Shown: positions 42,140 to 52,630 of the stretch, one piece after another | Position numbering within the stretch: the stretch's first letter is position 1 | How the letters are laid out: the number at the start of each line of letters is the position of its first letter | Source of the DNA: Tupaia tana | Lineage: Eukaryota; Chordata; Mammalia; Scandentia; Tupaiidae | DNA: 64,000 nt | NCBI GenBank assembly: GCA_026018925.1 | Contig: JAKSZU010000012.1 | Location: 46,924,858 to 46,988,857 of the forward strand | Reading direction: 5' to 3' | Notes under the pieces: generated by a model | Told to the model about the DNA's origin: nothing | Databases searched by the model: none | What the model saw: only the letters and a program-made list of their open reading frames with translations | Position numbers and translations under genes: made by a program

Positions 42140-42927
42140 TCCTTTTTTTTTTTTCACGTTTGTAAGTCAAAGGAATTTTAATGTTTTAGAGAACAATCCA
42201 AGAGAGTCAGTCTACTGCAGGAGGTGGTGGAGAGAGTATTTCTTATCTGTAAAAATAAGGGGAGACCAAAAGTGTCCCTTTTATTTGGCTCTTGTTCAGA
42301 AGACAGCAAATGTAGTCAGGCCTAATCTATTGCCAGGGAGAAGTAGGAAGTAGAGGTGGTGTCAATAACCCGAATATGCCACCAGTCTTATCTACGCCAG
42401 CCACCATCCTAATGGTAAGATAGGAAATAAAAACCCGAATGGCCATGAGGGTCAGAGGAGAGGAGGGTGTGTGCCACTTTCTAATCTCCCTACTTTTGCT
42501 TTTTTTTTTTTTTTTTTTGGAGAGGTTTTTCGCTATAGGGCGCGTGCGCTCGCCAGACAGACAGAGAGAGACATAGAGACAGAAAGCGAGAAATCACCCC
42601 CCAGGGGGGATGGTCACTCCGCAATCCCTTCTCCTCCACTCTCCTCTCGGGATCTTGGGCACGCACGCACACACGCCCGGCGTGAGTTGTAAGCCACCGG
42701 GTCCGAGACGCGAACCGCGGCCGTCTACGTGGGAGTCCAGCGACATAGCCATTATGCTAACTGCTGGTTCCCTCTACTTTTGCTTTAATTGTCCCCAAAA
42801 TTGCAGCTGAGCCACACAAGAAAATAACCATCAATGTGCCTCCTCTAAGCAACATCATCTGCAATGTCAGTGTCACTCTTGCTGGAGACTGTTGTCCCCA
42901 CAAAGACTGCAATCTTTGGTTAGATAT
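42140..42927 (-). pseudogene. Possible processed retrocopy of an unrecognised mRNA
   Basis: A T tract at 42141-42154 is preceded, on the minus strand, by acattaaaattcctttgact, which holds an attaaa polyadenylation-type signal about 20 nt before the tail. The body is non-repetitive and contains a short hydrophobic frame near 42790-42910 (LRGGTLMVIFLCGSAAIL). A SINE (42503-42772) interrupts it. I do not recognise the parent gene and found no flanking duplication. Confidence 0.3.
42503..42772 (-). mobile_element. tRNA-derived SINE, antisense, young
   Basis: The perfect direct repeat ctacttttgcttt flanks it at 42490-42502 and 42773-42785. CpG sites in the head are largely preserved. Confidence 0.95.
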
Positions 42928-42934
42928 AACTTCT

Positions 42935-43184
42935 TTTTTTTTTTTTGAGAGGTTTTTGCTATAGGGCATGTGCACTCGCCAGATAGACAGAAAGAGACAG
43001 AGAGACAGAAAGCACCCAGGGGGGTGGCCACATCACAATTCCTACTCTTGCATTCTCCTCTTGGGATCTTGTGCACACACGCAGAGTGCCCGGCATGAGT
43101 TTTAAGCCACTGGGTCCGGGACGCGAACCGCTGTTGACTACATGGGAGTCCAGCGACATAACCATTATGCTAACTGCTGGTCCC
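42935..43184 (-). mobile_element. tRNA-derived SINE, antisense
   Basis: It has a T tract and a head ending ctgctggtccc. acttctt-type sequence flanks both sides. An internal deletion removes part of the central region. Confidence 0.92.
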
Positions 43185-43199
43185 ACTTCTTCTTCTTTA

Positions 43200-43472
43200 T
43201 TTTTTTTTTTTTTTTTTTTTTTGAGAGGTTTTTGCTATAGGGCGCGTGCGCTCTCCAGACAGACAGAGAGAGACAGAGAGATAGAAAGCAGGAAATCACC
43301 CCCCAGGGGGGATGGCCACGCCGCAATCCCTTCTCCTCCATTCTCCTCTCGGGATCTTGGGCACGCACGCACACGCGCCCGGCGTGAGTTTAAGCCGCCG
43401 GGTCCGGGACTCGAACCGCGGTCGACTACGTGGGAGTCCAGCGACATAGCCATTACGCTAACTGCTGGTCCC
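43200..43472 (-). mobile_element. tRNA-derived SINE, antisense, near-consensus
   Basis: This is the most regular copy in the window: a T tract of about 22, all CpGs of the head kept, an A box at 43450-43460 (tagcgtaatgg on the minus strand) and a B box at 43407-43417 (ggttcgagtcc), so the internal Pol III promoter looks intact. The right flank ttcttcttctt repeats the left flank. Confidence 0.96.
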
Positions 43473-43489
43473 TTCTTCTTCTTTTAAAT

Positions 43490-43689
43490 CAACAAATAGT
43501 TTTTAATTTTTTTTGTCAATTAAACATACTTTTTTTTTCTTCCCCTGTTCCCCTCTCTTCTTTCTCCCTCCCTCTACTACCCACCCCATCCTTACTATCT
43601 CTAGTATCTATGGTGACCTCCCTGCTACCATACCGCCCAAACTTTCAGTTTCTGCCGTAGAGTGCAGATAATGGTATATATTGAGTGGG
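43490..43689 (-). mobile_element. L1 3' end, antisense (left part, before provirus)
   Basis: The end of the L1 3' UTR and the ORF2 end (gtatatattgagtggg) appear in antisense and stop exactly where the LTR starts. The same L1 resumes at 49029. Confidence 0.8.
43684..43689. repeat. Possible proviral target-site duplication (left)
   Basis: agtggg occurs here and at 49023-49028. Six bp is the usual length for class II retroviruses. A match this short could also be coincidence. Confidence 0.55.
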
Positions 43690-44002
43690 TGTAGGAAGCC
43701 ACATGCACCAAAATGGCTGACATGACCTTCATACAAGGACCTTCAAGTATCCTTGTTCTGGGAGTAGACAATTCACCTGGAAACTTCCTCATTCAGGCAG
43801 GTCCTCAGTCAGGTCCACGACAATTCCCGCCCCCTTTTCCTACACTGTATGTAAGAATGTTCTCTGGCCTTCAATAAACGAGCGACTGCATTCCATCTTG
43901 AGCTGCGACACTGTGTCACTCCCGTGTTATGATGCTGCGCCGGTTCCAGGCCTCCGCTCTCTCACTCAGGCACCCTGCTTGATTGTCCCGCGGGCTGGGA
44001 CA
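43690..44002 (+). repeat. 5' LTR of the provirus
   Basis: It is 313 bp, starts tgtaggaagcc and ends gctgggaca, giving the TG...CA ends of an LTR. A polyadenylation signal aataaa lies at 43873-43878, placing R and U5 in the last ~130 bp. Confidence 0.85.
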
Positions 44003-44005
44003 TTC

Positions 44006-44023
44006 TGGCGCCTGGACAGGGAC
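44006..44023 (+). promoter_or_regulatory. Primer binding site, tRNA-Lys type
   Basis: tggcgcctggacagggac begins three nt after the LTR and matches the lysine-tRNA type primer site with two differences. Confidence 0.8.
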
Positions 44024-44199
44024 CTGAGTTCAAGAAGCAGCAACAGGTTCCTGAAGATTCCGAAGAGGAATAAAGAAGCCCCCAGAGAGGGGCAAGTCAG
44101 AAGTCCGCGGCATAACTTCAGGGAACGCAGAAGAGGTTGTTCCGGTGAGTATTCACTCATTTCACTCATGGTAGATATCCGGGTTATAGCTAGACTATA

Positions 44200-45017
44200 A
44201 TGGGACAATAGCTCAGCCAGCACATATGGTTTGTTCAGGGGTTAAAGGAAGCCCTTAAGACTAGAGGAGTGAAAGTGAAAGTTAAACAACTACTCACCTT
44301 TTTTGATTTCCTGAAGGAGGCTTGCCCATGGTTTCCTCTGGAAGGAACCATTGACGAAAAAAGGTGGAAAAGGGTAGGTGACCCTCTTAAAAGATTACTA
44401 CTCCACCTTTGGCCCAGAAAAGGTTCCTGTAATCGCATTTTCCTATTGGAATCTAGTAAATGAAATCCTTAGTACCCACCCTAATGACCCAAAAATCACT
44501 GCTATTCTTGCCGAGGGAGAGCAGATTATGCAGAACGAGCTACTCAAAGAAAAGAGTGTTCTTCCCTCAGATATCCTTGAGCCTAAAAAGACCCAAACCA
44601 TAGACCTCATATCTTTAGATAGTGACGAAGATGTCACACAGGGCAGTGAAATGCCTAAAAACCCCAGAAATCAAAAAGATAACTATGTTCCCAAAGCTTC
44701 GCACAAACCAGAGAAAAAACTATACCCCTCCCTTTCCAAATTCAAAAAATTATCCTGATGAGGAACAAACTAGCTCCGAGGAAGAAGTTCTGGAGACAGA
44801 AGCACCTAAAACCAATAATCTCACTTGGCCACCTGTTAAAAAGCGGCCACCGCCTTATAACTCTTCTGCAATGCCCCTTGGCAATCCAGAACAAGAACTC
44901 ATTAACAAAATTGAGCGTTTAAAAAACCAAGTCCAATTAGAAAAGGAACATCGCCAACTGATTTCGCAATTAGAAGAACTAAAAACTCCCAAAATATCAA
45001 AAATATTTGTATTCTAA
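44200..45017 (+). pseudogene. Provirus gag fragment (matrix to PPPY region)
   Basis: An ATG at 44200 gives MGQ and then an in-frame TAG at 44209. Beyond it the frame reads as a betaretroviral matrix protein ([21 protein letters not shown]). A frameshift near 44375 moves the reading to the frame with [15 protein letters not shown], and another near 44755 leads to a PPPYN late-domain motif, used by many retroviruses to recruit the budding machinery, and a coiled coil ending at 45017. Capsid and nucleocapsid are missing. It is not functional. Confidence 0.8.
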
Positions 45018-45718
45018 AAACTCTAAAGGTATAAAATATTCCTATCGTTTTCTACCATCCTTAAGTATATAATTAAAAATTTCAAAAAAGGAGATTATTC
45101 AGAAGGTATCAATGTCAAAATAACCCCAGGAAAATTGTCTCTTGTAATTCTGATGTGTGTGTGTGTGTGTGTGTGTGTCTATGCATGTAATATGTCATGT
45201 TACGTACTATATGTTATATGTCTGTGTAAAAACAGGTCTTAAAGTATTCTATTCAATTTGGTTTATAAAAAAGAGTGCTCATAAAAATTAATCTAAATAT
45301 TTCTCAAGTTTATATAACTTTAGTAAATAAACTGGCTTCAAAATAAAAAAAAAAAATTTTGACAAGTAAAGGTCTTCACGATCTCCAACATATATTTTGT
45401 CTAAGTTTTTATTAATCAAACATCATGTTTATCTTAATATGGTTGGTTTAACGAAACAGCTAGTATTTATGTGTTGTATGTTACATTTACATAGTACATA
45501 TCTAACAAAAAAACAAATTTATGACTAGCTTTTTCTGGCTTCAGTTTTAATGCTAACAGAGGATCTTTAACCTCAAAGTAACTTTTGGATGTTTACAGAG
45601 GGCCCCTGTAACATCCAAAAGGGAGTTATTAAATCAATCAGACCTATTGTTTATTGTTAAATAAAAATAAAACACATTGTCAAATTAAGTAATTCCAATT
45701 TTCTTAATATTTAGGGTA

Positions 45719-45773
<55 letters not shown>
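45719..45773. repeat. (TG)n(TA)n microsatellite
   Basis: Contiguous TG then TA dinucleotide runs. Confidence 0.95.
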
Positions 45774-45776
<3 letters not shown>

Positions 45777-46134
45777 TATATATATACATTGTGTTCCAAG
45801 ATAATTTAAAATTCCCAAGAGTTAAAAGTAGACTATTATGTTAAATTGACATATATGGCCAAATTCCTCTGTCAGTTATAAATTTTTGTCAGAACATTAA
45901 CTATGGCTCTAATCCTAATTTTATGTCCTTAAAAAAAAAATTCATAACAGGATAAAAACAAAATATACTCTTACAAGTTTAAAAAAAAAAAAAAACCCAA
46001 AACTTGCTAAACTGGTTAAGAGAAAAATACTTTGTGCCTAGTCTAGATAGCCTTATCAATGGTGTTGTCTCAAAATATGTCGCTTGTACACAGGTAAATC
46101 CTAAAACCCTCAGGCAAGGCTCCCTTGGAAATCA

Positions 46135-46136
<2 letters not shown>

Positions 46137-46165
<29 letters not shown>
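46137..46165. repeat. Poly(A) tract
   Basis: About 29 A residues within the AT-rich block. It could mark the end of a small retroinsertion, but no element boundary is clear. Confidence 0.9.
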
Positions 46166-46167
<2 letters not shown>

Positions 46168-46603
46168 TAAATAAATAGCCTTGTTTCTATTAATAACTTA
46201 AAACAATAAACTTGTCTGCTAAATTAAGGCAATTTTTAATGTTAAACTTGTAAAAAATAAAAACAAAAAAATAAGATAAAAACTAAAAAATGTATTTCTA
46301 GTGGAAAAGGTTGAAGGGAAAGGTTTTTATGTAGAAAGAATTTTGTGTGGTGAGTTTTTGTCTGAAAATAAAATGGCTATATCAGAACAGGAGAGGAAGA
46401 GGACAAAAAACTAGAGGATGTAAAGCATGTTGAATGTTTGAGTTATGTTGCAAAAGTCTAAGAAAGGAATACAGAAATTGATCAAGTTACTGTTCTGGAG
46501 CTAGTTTTGCAATCTTTAAATATTGTGTATAGTAAAACAACTAAAAGAAAAAAGCCCCTCCAACTAGTCCAGATGGGGCCTCATACAGTTGTAAAGTTAG
46601 CCT

Positions 46604-49022
46604 GTGAGTCTATCACACCAGAGCCAAGTGAACTGCTTTTGCGGACTCACAGGGGCCTTAGTCTGTAAGGATGGGCCAGGAGGGTCCTTTCTAATAGTGC
46701 TTCAAAAACCAAAAAGCGACAGCCCTGCTCTAGTCACTCCAGAGGCTGATTGCAAGTCAGACATTGTCAAGAGTAGGGCTCAGCGGCTCCATGACCAGAT
46801 GGTCGGAGAAAGGACAGGCTGCTGCTGAGTCATGAGATGCTTAGAGTGGCCTCTGGTACCAGTAGGCTCCTTGGTCCTTGCTCCTGTTTTAAGTGCTCTA
46901 TTCACCGTGCTTCTAATTTTGTTTTTTGCTCTAATTTACTCAGTTTTCTTACCCAATATGTCTCCCACAGAATAAAGGCCTTTAAATACTACATGTTAAT
47001 TGCCTCTAGACCTAAAGCCCACGTATACTAGACACGACCCCATTGTGGAGGAGCACCTCCAAGAGAAGCAGGGAATGAAGCAAGAGCGACTCCATCTTAA
47101 AGAAACACCTCCATTATACACTCCTAGATTCCTGTGACTAGAAACTTGACTTCTCCTCTGTGCCTAAGAGTAAACAGTAATTAACATTCCTATTGTCTTT
47201 ATGTTTCTTAGTGATATAATCATCAGCCAGACCCCTTGCCCTGAGCTATAAAGACCATTAAAATTCTATTATGTTTAGGTGGAGACAGAACCTAACCTAA
47301 AAAAGGATTAACCTGCTTTTCCTGCTTCAGTACTGTGCTTTTGCTTTTACATTATTAAAACCCTACCCCCTACCCTCCTCCCCCATCTGAACCCACTACA
47401 CCTTACCCTCATAAATTTAATTGGAATGGTGATAAAATAATTGTAATTACTAATCATTCTAAACTAATGGGGAGAGATCCTCTTGGATATGAACAGCCTC
47501 GCATCTCAACTCCCTTTAATTTTTCAGCTTCTACAGAATCACTCCCCCTTTGCTTCTCAGCCTATGGTGTTAAGCCTATTCCATTTTGTGTTACTCTTTC
47601 TCCTATAATTCAAGTTGCAGATTCTCCTTCAACCACAGGACAGCCACTTCCCTCGTTATGATGACCACAATCGTGATGCTTGGACCCTAACTTTTCTTTC
47701 TCTTACAGAATATAATAATTCAATTTTAACCACTGCACCTTCTATTCACCCACCTAAGTTGCTTTCAGCTTGCCCAGCCTCAGCAGAACATTCCTGGGAC
47801 GGCATTTCCTCATGGTCCGGTTTTCCAAACTAGACCCCCTGTGTTTTTCCTAAGCACACAGTTCGTTATTTCCTAAATAATTATACCTTCTCTTTGTTTG
47901 ATTGGTCTATCTCTAGCCCTGATTATGATTATTGTCTCAATTTCAAGGCTCACCCTTGTAAATTTGCCTGGGACGACTCAGACGTACTTCCAAAGCTTCC
48001 GATTCACAGATGGCCTTCAACCGGATGGATCACCCCAATATATATGTCTTCTAATTTTAAAACTTTTCAAAGCCATATTTACCATTTGTTCGCAGCCCTC
48101 GGTCCTGTAACCTTCCACAGGCCTCAAAATACTCAGACATTCTACCTGCGTTCCTGCATAAAAGCTCCCTATGCAATTCTTCGCTATAATAATTCATAAC
48201 CTCTAATTCAACCAACATTATTTCCATTTCCCTTGGTTTCGTGTCGTTCTCCAACTATACCACTCATTTTGAGAACCACTCCCTCTCCTGCCCCCCAAAT
48301 AACACCATTTTTGTTTGTGGCAATAATATGGCTTATACCACTCTTCCCTCTTCCTGGACCAGACCTTGCACTCTTGCTATTCTTCTCCCACAGATTGAGG
48401 TCATTCCTAGAGATGAACCTGTCCCCATTCCATCCCTTGATTTTATTGCAGGAAGACCCAAGCGAGCTGTCCAACTTATCCCCATCTTTGCCACCTTGGG
48501 ATTCACTGTAGCCGTCGCTGCAGGCTCCACAGGCCTGGGTTATTCCCTTCAACTTAAACAGGTCACAGAAGGATTGATCACTGATGTCTAGCAGCTTGCA
48601 TTCACTATCTCCCTCATCCAGGATCAGCTAGATTCCCTCGCAGAGGTGGTTCTACAAAATGACAGGGGTTTGGACCTCTTACTTGCAGAGCAGGGAGGTC
48701 TTTGTCTTGCCCTGCAGGAACGGTGCTGCTTTTATGCCAACAAGTCTGGCATTGTCTGCAATAAGATCCATGACCTCCATGAAGCCCTAAGGAACCGCAG
48801 ACGACAATTGGCTGACAACCCTCTTCTAACTGTCTGGAATGGACTCTTGCCCTTTTTGCTCCCTATAATTCGACCAATTCTCGGGCTACTTATTGTCTGC
48901 TCCTTGGGACTGGTCATTTTCCAAAGACTGAAAACATTTATCGGCCAACAAGTTACCTCCCTCCTTTCTCGGCCTATTCAGATCCATTATGCTAGACTGG
49001 AGGTGCATGATGTTGATCAGCA
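46604..49022 (+). pseudogene. Provirus env remnant (surface and transmembrane parts)
   Basis: A hydrophobic leader-like stretch lies near 46850-46970. Surface-subunit fragments follow in shifting frames (47467-48199). From 48241 the frame crosses a basic cleavage-like motif RPKRA and a Gly/Ala-rich fusion-peptide-like stretch, then meets TAG near 48589. The same frame continues with an immunosuppressive-domain-like segment, a CX6CC motif (near 48700-48728) typical of gamma-type transmembrane proteins, and a membrane anchor near 48840-48930. The reading continues a few codons into flanking L1. Env would mediate entry, but the internal stop and upstream frameshifts disable it. Confidence 0.75.
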
Positions 49023-49028
49023 AGTGGG

Positions 49029-49545
49029 AACATACAAAGTCTGTCTTTCTTTCATAGTCTGACTTGCTTTGCTTAGCATTAAGTCCTCCACGTTGGTTCG
49101 CTTTGTACCAATTGTCAGGGTTTCATTATTTTTATGACTGAGTAGAATTCCATAGAGTACAGGTACCACATTTTTTCAGTCCCATCATCTACTTTTGGAC
49201 ATTTGGTTTGATTCCATGTCCTAGAGATTGTAAATAATGCTGCAATAAACAAGGATGTGTGTGTGTGTGTGTGTTTCTGACTGAGGGTTTTTCTATCCTT
49301 TGCGTAAATACCTAAAAATGGAGTAACTGGGTCAAATGGTAGTTCTATTTGTAGGTGTTTAAGGAATCTTCATATCGTTCTCCAAAATGGTTGCACTAAT
49401 TTACATTCCCATCAACAGTATAGGAGAGTTTCCTTTTCACCACAGCCTTGCCAGCACTTATCATTATTTATTTTCTTAATTTGAGCCATTCTGATTGGGG
49501 TTAAGTGGTATCTCATTGTGGTTTGTATATAAGTTCTAATTGAGT
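49029..49545 (-). mobile_element. L1 ORF2 3' end, antisense (right part, after provirus)
   Basis: It matches the antisense L1 pattern seen at 16911-17400 (ctttctttcatagtctgact, gagtagaattccatagag, cctaaaaatggagtaactgg). With 43490-43689 it makes one L1 split by the provirus. It ends at about 49545. Confidence 0.85.
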
Positions 49546-50210
49546 CTGACACCTGTAGTCTCAGATCCACTTGAGTATATAAAAATCTATATAATGGCCA
49601 TCCATTCTTGTATTTCTGCCAAAGAGACAGAAACATAACCTATTATAATGTGTTCTACATAGGCTATTCTAATTAAAAAAAATGTTTTTATTGTTTCCTA
49701 ATTTGCCCCTTCTCTGAGGAGCTTACTTAATATCTAAATTAAATAATGCTGGGCTGTATCATGGGCTATTTGAAGTGGAGAGAATATGAAAAATGGGTTT
49801 CAAATTTATCCCTGAGAGCTCTTAAAGCATGATGTGCAGGATTTATTGTGGAAGGGGTTGTGGCATAAGCACAACCATTTTGGTTCAATTTATAATTTGT
49901 AAAATTCTTCATCAAAGTTTGGGAATTTGGGACCATTGCTCGAACACCTGGAAGAATTTTCTGCTTTAAGTAGGTTAAAATTACTCTTAGTTTTTTTAAG
50001 TGGAAAAAGGTGATCAGTCAGTAATTTGTCCCAAGATCAGAAAGGGCTGCATTTTAAAAAAACGCCTCCACAAAGCTAGCATATATGATTGGGCTTTTGA
50101 GCAAGACACTTAAGACTTGGGGAAAAGAGCAGAGGAGGGGGACTTGAAGGTTTCTTGTGCATTCCTGTTAGGTTAAGTTAAAGCAATTGCTTGTAAAGGA
50201 AGAAGGAGTT
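49546..50210. other. Unassigned DNA
   Basis: No gene or repeat can be supported. Confidence 0.4.
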
Positions 50211-50224
50211 CCTGTAAGTCTTTT

Positions 50225-50500
50225 ATTATTATTTTTCTTTTTCTTTTTTTTAAAAGGTTTTTGCTATAGGGCGCATGCGCTCGCCAGACCTACAGAGAGA
50301 GACAGAGACATAGAAAGTGAGAAATCACCCCCCATGGGGGATGGTCACGCTGCAATCCCTTCTCCTCCATTCTCCTCTCGGGAGCTTGGTTACGCATGCA
50401 CACGCACCCGGCGTGAGTTTTAAGCCACCGGGTCCAGGACACGAACCGCGGTCGACACATGGGAGTCCAGAGACATAGCCATTACGCTAACTGCTGGTCC
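50225..50500 (-). mobile_element. tRNA-derived SINE, antisense, inserted in a target-site duplication
   Basis: It has a T/A-rich tail at 50225-50250 and a head ending ctgctggtccc. It is flanked by gtaagtctttt at 50214-50224 and 50504-50514, which is itself the left duplication of the neighbouring half-L1. Confidence 0.92.
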
Positions 50501-51523
50501 CCCGTAAGTCTTTTTTTATGTTTTTTTTTTCAATTTATTTATTTGCATTCATTCTCTGAACATCATTACGGCAAACAAAATGAGATTTTCCATCCAAATT
50601 ACACTATATATTGTCTCAATCAAGCACATCAACAAACATGTTATTGTCAGCAAATGATCTTCCATTTCTTGTCTTCTGTATGTTTTGCTTTTTTCCCCCC
50701 ATCCTAGATTCTCTATCTCTTACCCTCTGCCATCTCCCACTCTCCTCCCACAGTCTCTGGTAACTATGTTTGCTTTCTATACTGTTTTCTCCTCACATTT
50801 TATTGTAACGCCAAAGACCCTAATCAATCCAAATACCCTCATAGCAAACACAGGTGATACCCACATTTCCATGAACACAAGTCTTACTTTACGCATCCTA
50901 TAAACTAGTACCTAGCTGTGGCTACATATCCTACTGCAGTCATTTAATAGATATATATTTTTTTTTCTGAAACTTTTTTTTTTTGTAACTCAATTTACAT
51001 TCCTTCCCTAAGCTTCATCACAGCATACAAAATGCAATCTCCCATCCAGTACACACTGCATAGTGATACAATCATGCACATTACAAAAAATTTTCCATTA
51101 CTAGTTCCTAGAATTACTTCCACCCCTCTTTCTGACCCTCTGTCCCTTCCCACCCTCCTCTCACACCACCTCCGGTGTCTACAATTGTCCTTCATTCCCT
51201 TCCCACCCACGTTGCATTGATCACACAATTTCCTACATAATCTAACTACTTTCAATGGTGAGTTCATTCATTACTACTAAGAAAACCAGTTTTAACTTAA
51301 CTCAAAGAAATGCCAAGGAACTTTGCTTAAAGCCAGGAAACAAGTTACGATTCTGTTCAAATGGAAGGTGCATGAACCTATCAGTCTCATGTACTTTTAT
51401 CTTCTGTTCTGGTTCAATTTTTCTGATTAAATTCTGGGATATAGTATTCAACTCCAGACTTGTCCCTCTGATTAAGTTGGCCACTTTCATAGTTTTTGGA
51501 CTCTTATTTCCATGTGTCTGTGT

Positions 51524-52525
51524 TTAATTTTCTTGATACAGCACACCCTTGAGAACTTCTTGGAGATCTGGTCTGGTGCTGGTAAATTCTTTCAGGTTTT
51601 GTTTATCTGAGAATGTTCTTGTCTTTTCTTCCCACATGAAAGATAATCTTGCCGGGTACAGTATTCTTGGCTGAAATTGCTTCTCTCGTAACACTTTGAA
51701 TATATTTTCCCATTCTCTCCTTGCTCGCATTGTTTCCGATGAGAGATCTGCTGTTAGCCTGATGGGATGTCCTTTGTAGGTAACTTGATGTTTCTCTCTT
51801 GCCAATCTTAGTATCTTGTCTTTGTCTGCGGTTTTGGTCAACCTGGCTATAATGTGTCTTGGAGAAGATCTTCTTGGGTTGATTCTATTTGGGGTCCTTT
51901 GTATTTCCTGGGACTGGATCTTCGAATGCCTCTCTAGGTTTGGAAAGTTTTCTTGCAGGATTTCATGGAATAGATTATCAATGCCCTTATGGGTCTCTTC
52001 ACCTTCTGGAATGCCAATTATCCGGATATTTGGACGTTTGATGGTATCCAGTACTTCTCGCATATCATTCTCAAATTTTTGAGCCATTTTCTCAGTCTTC
52101 GTGGTGGACTTTTCTAAGCCAGCCATTTTCTCTTCTACATCTGAGATTCTATTTTCTGAATGATCTAGTCTGCTTTTAATACTTTCAAGGGAGATTTTGA
52201 CTTCTTTTATTATAGACTTCATCTCTAGCAGTTCCGTTTTAGTCTTTTGTAAAGTGTGTAATTCCTCTTTTAGATCTTGCAAGAATTGCCTCATCTCCTG
52301 GAACTCGGCAACTTCTTTCTCCTTTCTCTTTAGCAGTTCATTATCTCTCTTTTCTTCCATCTCTATTAGCTTCGACATTACGAATGTTCTAAATTCCTTA
52401 TCAGACATTTCCATGACTTTCACCGAACTGCTTGTGGATGAAGGAGAGTTACTCTTTTCCATTGGAGGAGAGGTATTTTCTCGTTTTCCCATATTTCTCG
52501 TGATCCGACGGTGATTTCTTGTCAT
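51524..52525 (-). CDS. Half-L1 ORF1p, intact, 333 residues
   Basis: The ORF opens MTRNHRRITRNMGKRENTSP and ends [12 protein letters not shown]. Residues about 1-50 are a Ser/Pro-rich tail. About 50-155 form a Glu/Lys/Leu-rich coiled coil (MSDKEFRTFVMSKLIEMEEK onward). About 160-255 form the RNA-recognition-like domain (DTIKRPNIRIIGIPEGEE). The remainder is the C-terminal domain (RQ/KHQVTYKGHPIRLTADLS, FQPRILYPARLSF). Length is close to the L1 ORF1p norm of about 330-340. By homology the product would be a trimeric RNA-binding chaperone. With no ORF2 in cis it is the element's only protein. It is the only undamaged ORF1 in this window, whereas the full-length L1 has a frameshift. Confidence 0.92.
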   Translation of the reverse strand: MTRNHRRITRNMGKRENTSPPMEKSNSPSSTSSSVKVMEMSDKEFRTFVMSKLIEMEEKRDNELLKRKEKEVAEFQEMRQFLQDLKEELHTLQKTKTELLEMKSIIKEVKISLESIKSRLDHSENRISDVEEKMAGLEKSTTKTEKMAQKFENDMREVLDTIKRPNIRIIGIPEGEETHKGIDNLFHEILQENFPNLERHSKIQSQEIQRTPNRINPRRSSPRHIIARLTKTADKDKILRLAREKHQVTYKGHPIRLTADLSSETMRARREWENIFKVLREKQFQPRILYPARLSFMWEEKTRTFSDKQNLKEFTSTRPDLQEVLKGVLYQEN

Positions 52526-52630
52526 CTGATGAATGGCGTGTTTCTTTCAAATTCTTGAGTTTAAGCCTCAATGTTCAGGAGCAAGCAGACAGAGGTGTTC
52601 TAGAATCTGATTGCTGTTCTGTTGTGAGCG

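Larger units (their letters stand above)
45018..46300 (+). repeat. AT-rich block between gag and env
   Basis: It is non-coding and partly homologous, in opposite orientation, to 39930-41250. It contains (TG)n at 45154-45178, (TG)n(TA)n at 45719-45773 and an A tract at 46137-46165. It stands where capsid, pro and pol would be. Confidence 0.6.
43690..49022 (+). mobile_element. Decayed betaretrovirus-like provirus (LTR, gag part, env)
   Basis: The order is 5' LTR, primer binding site, gag N-terminal part, an AT-rich block, env. Capsid, nucleocapsid, protease and pol are absent, as is the 3' LTR. The betaretroviral matrix-like region with a gamma-type transmembrane Env is the combination found in type D betaretroviruses. 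It interrupts an antisense L1 whose two halves meet at its edges. Gag and env both carry stops or frameshifts, so it is defective. Confidence 0.8.

Noticed and set aside
43400..43472. tRNA gene
   Set aside because: The A and B boxes belong to the head of a SINE with a full body and A-tail. No mature acceptor stem or free-standing tRNA was seen anywhere in the window.
43071..43487. A 138-codon open frame and similar frames over many SINEs (for example 36108-36362, 42471-42692)
   Set aside because: They follow the SINE body, recur in every copy with the same peptide-like text, and have no independent evidence of coding.
45154..45773. Tandem arrays that might be a CRISPR array or satellite
   Set aside because: They are simple dinucleotide microsatellites with no spacers, in a mammalian genome.
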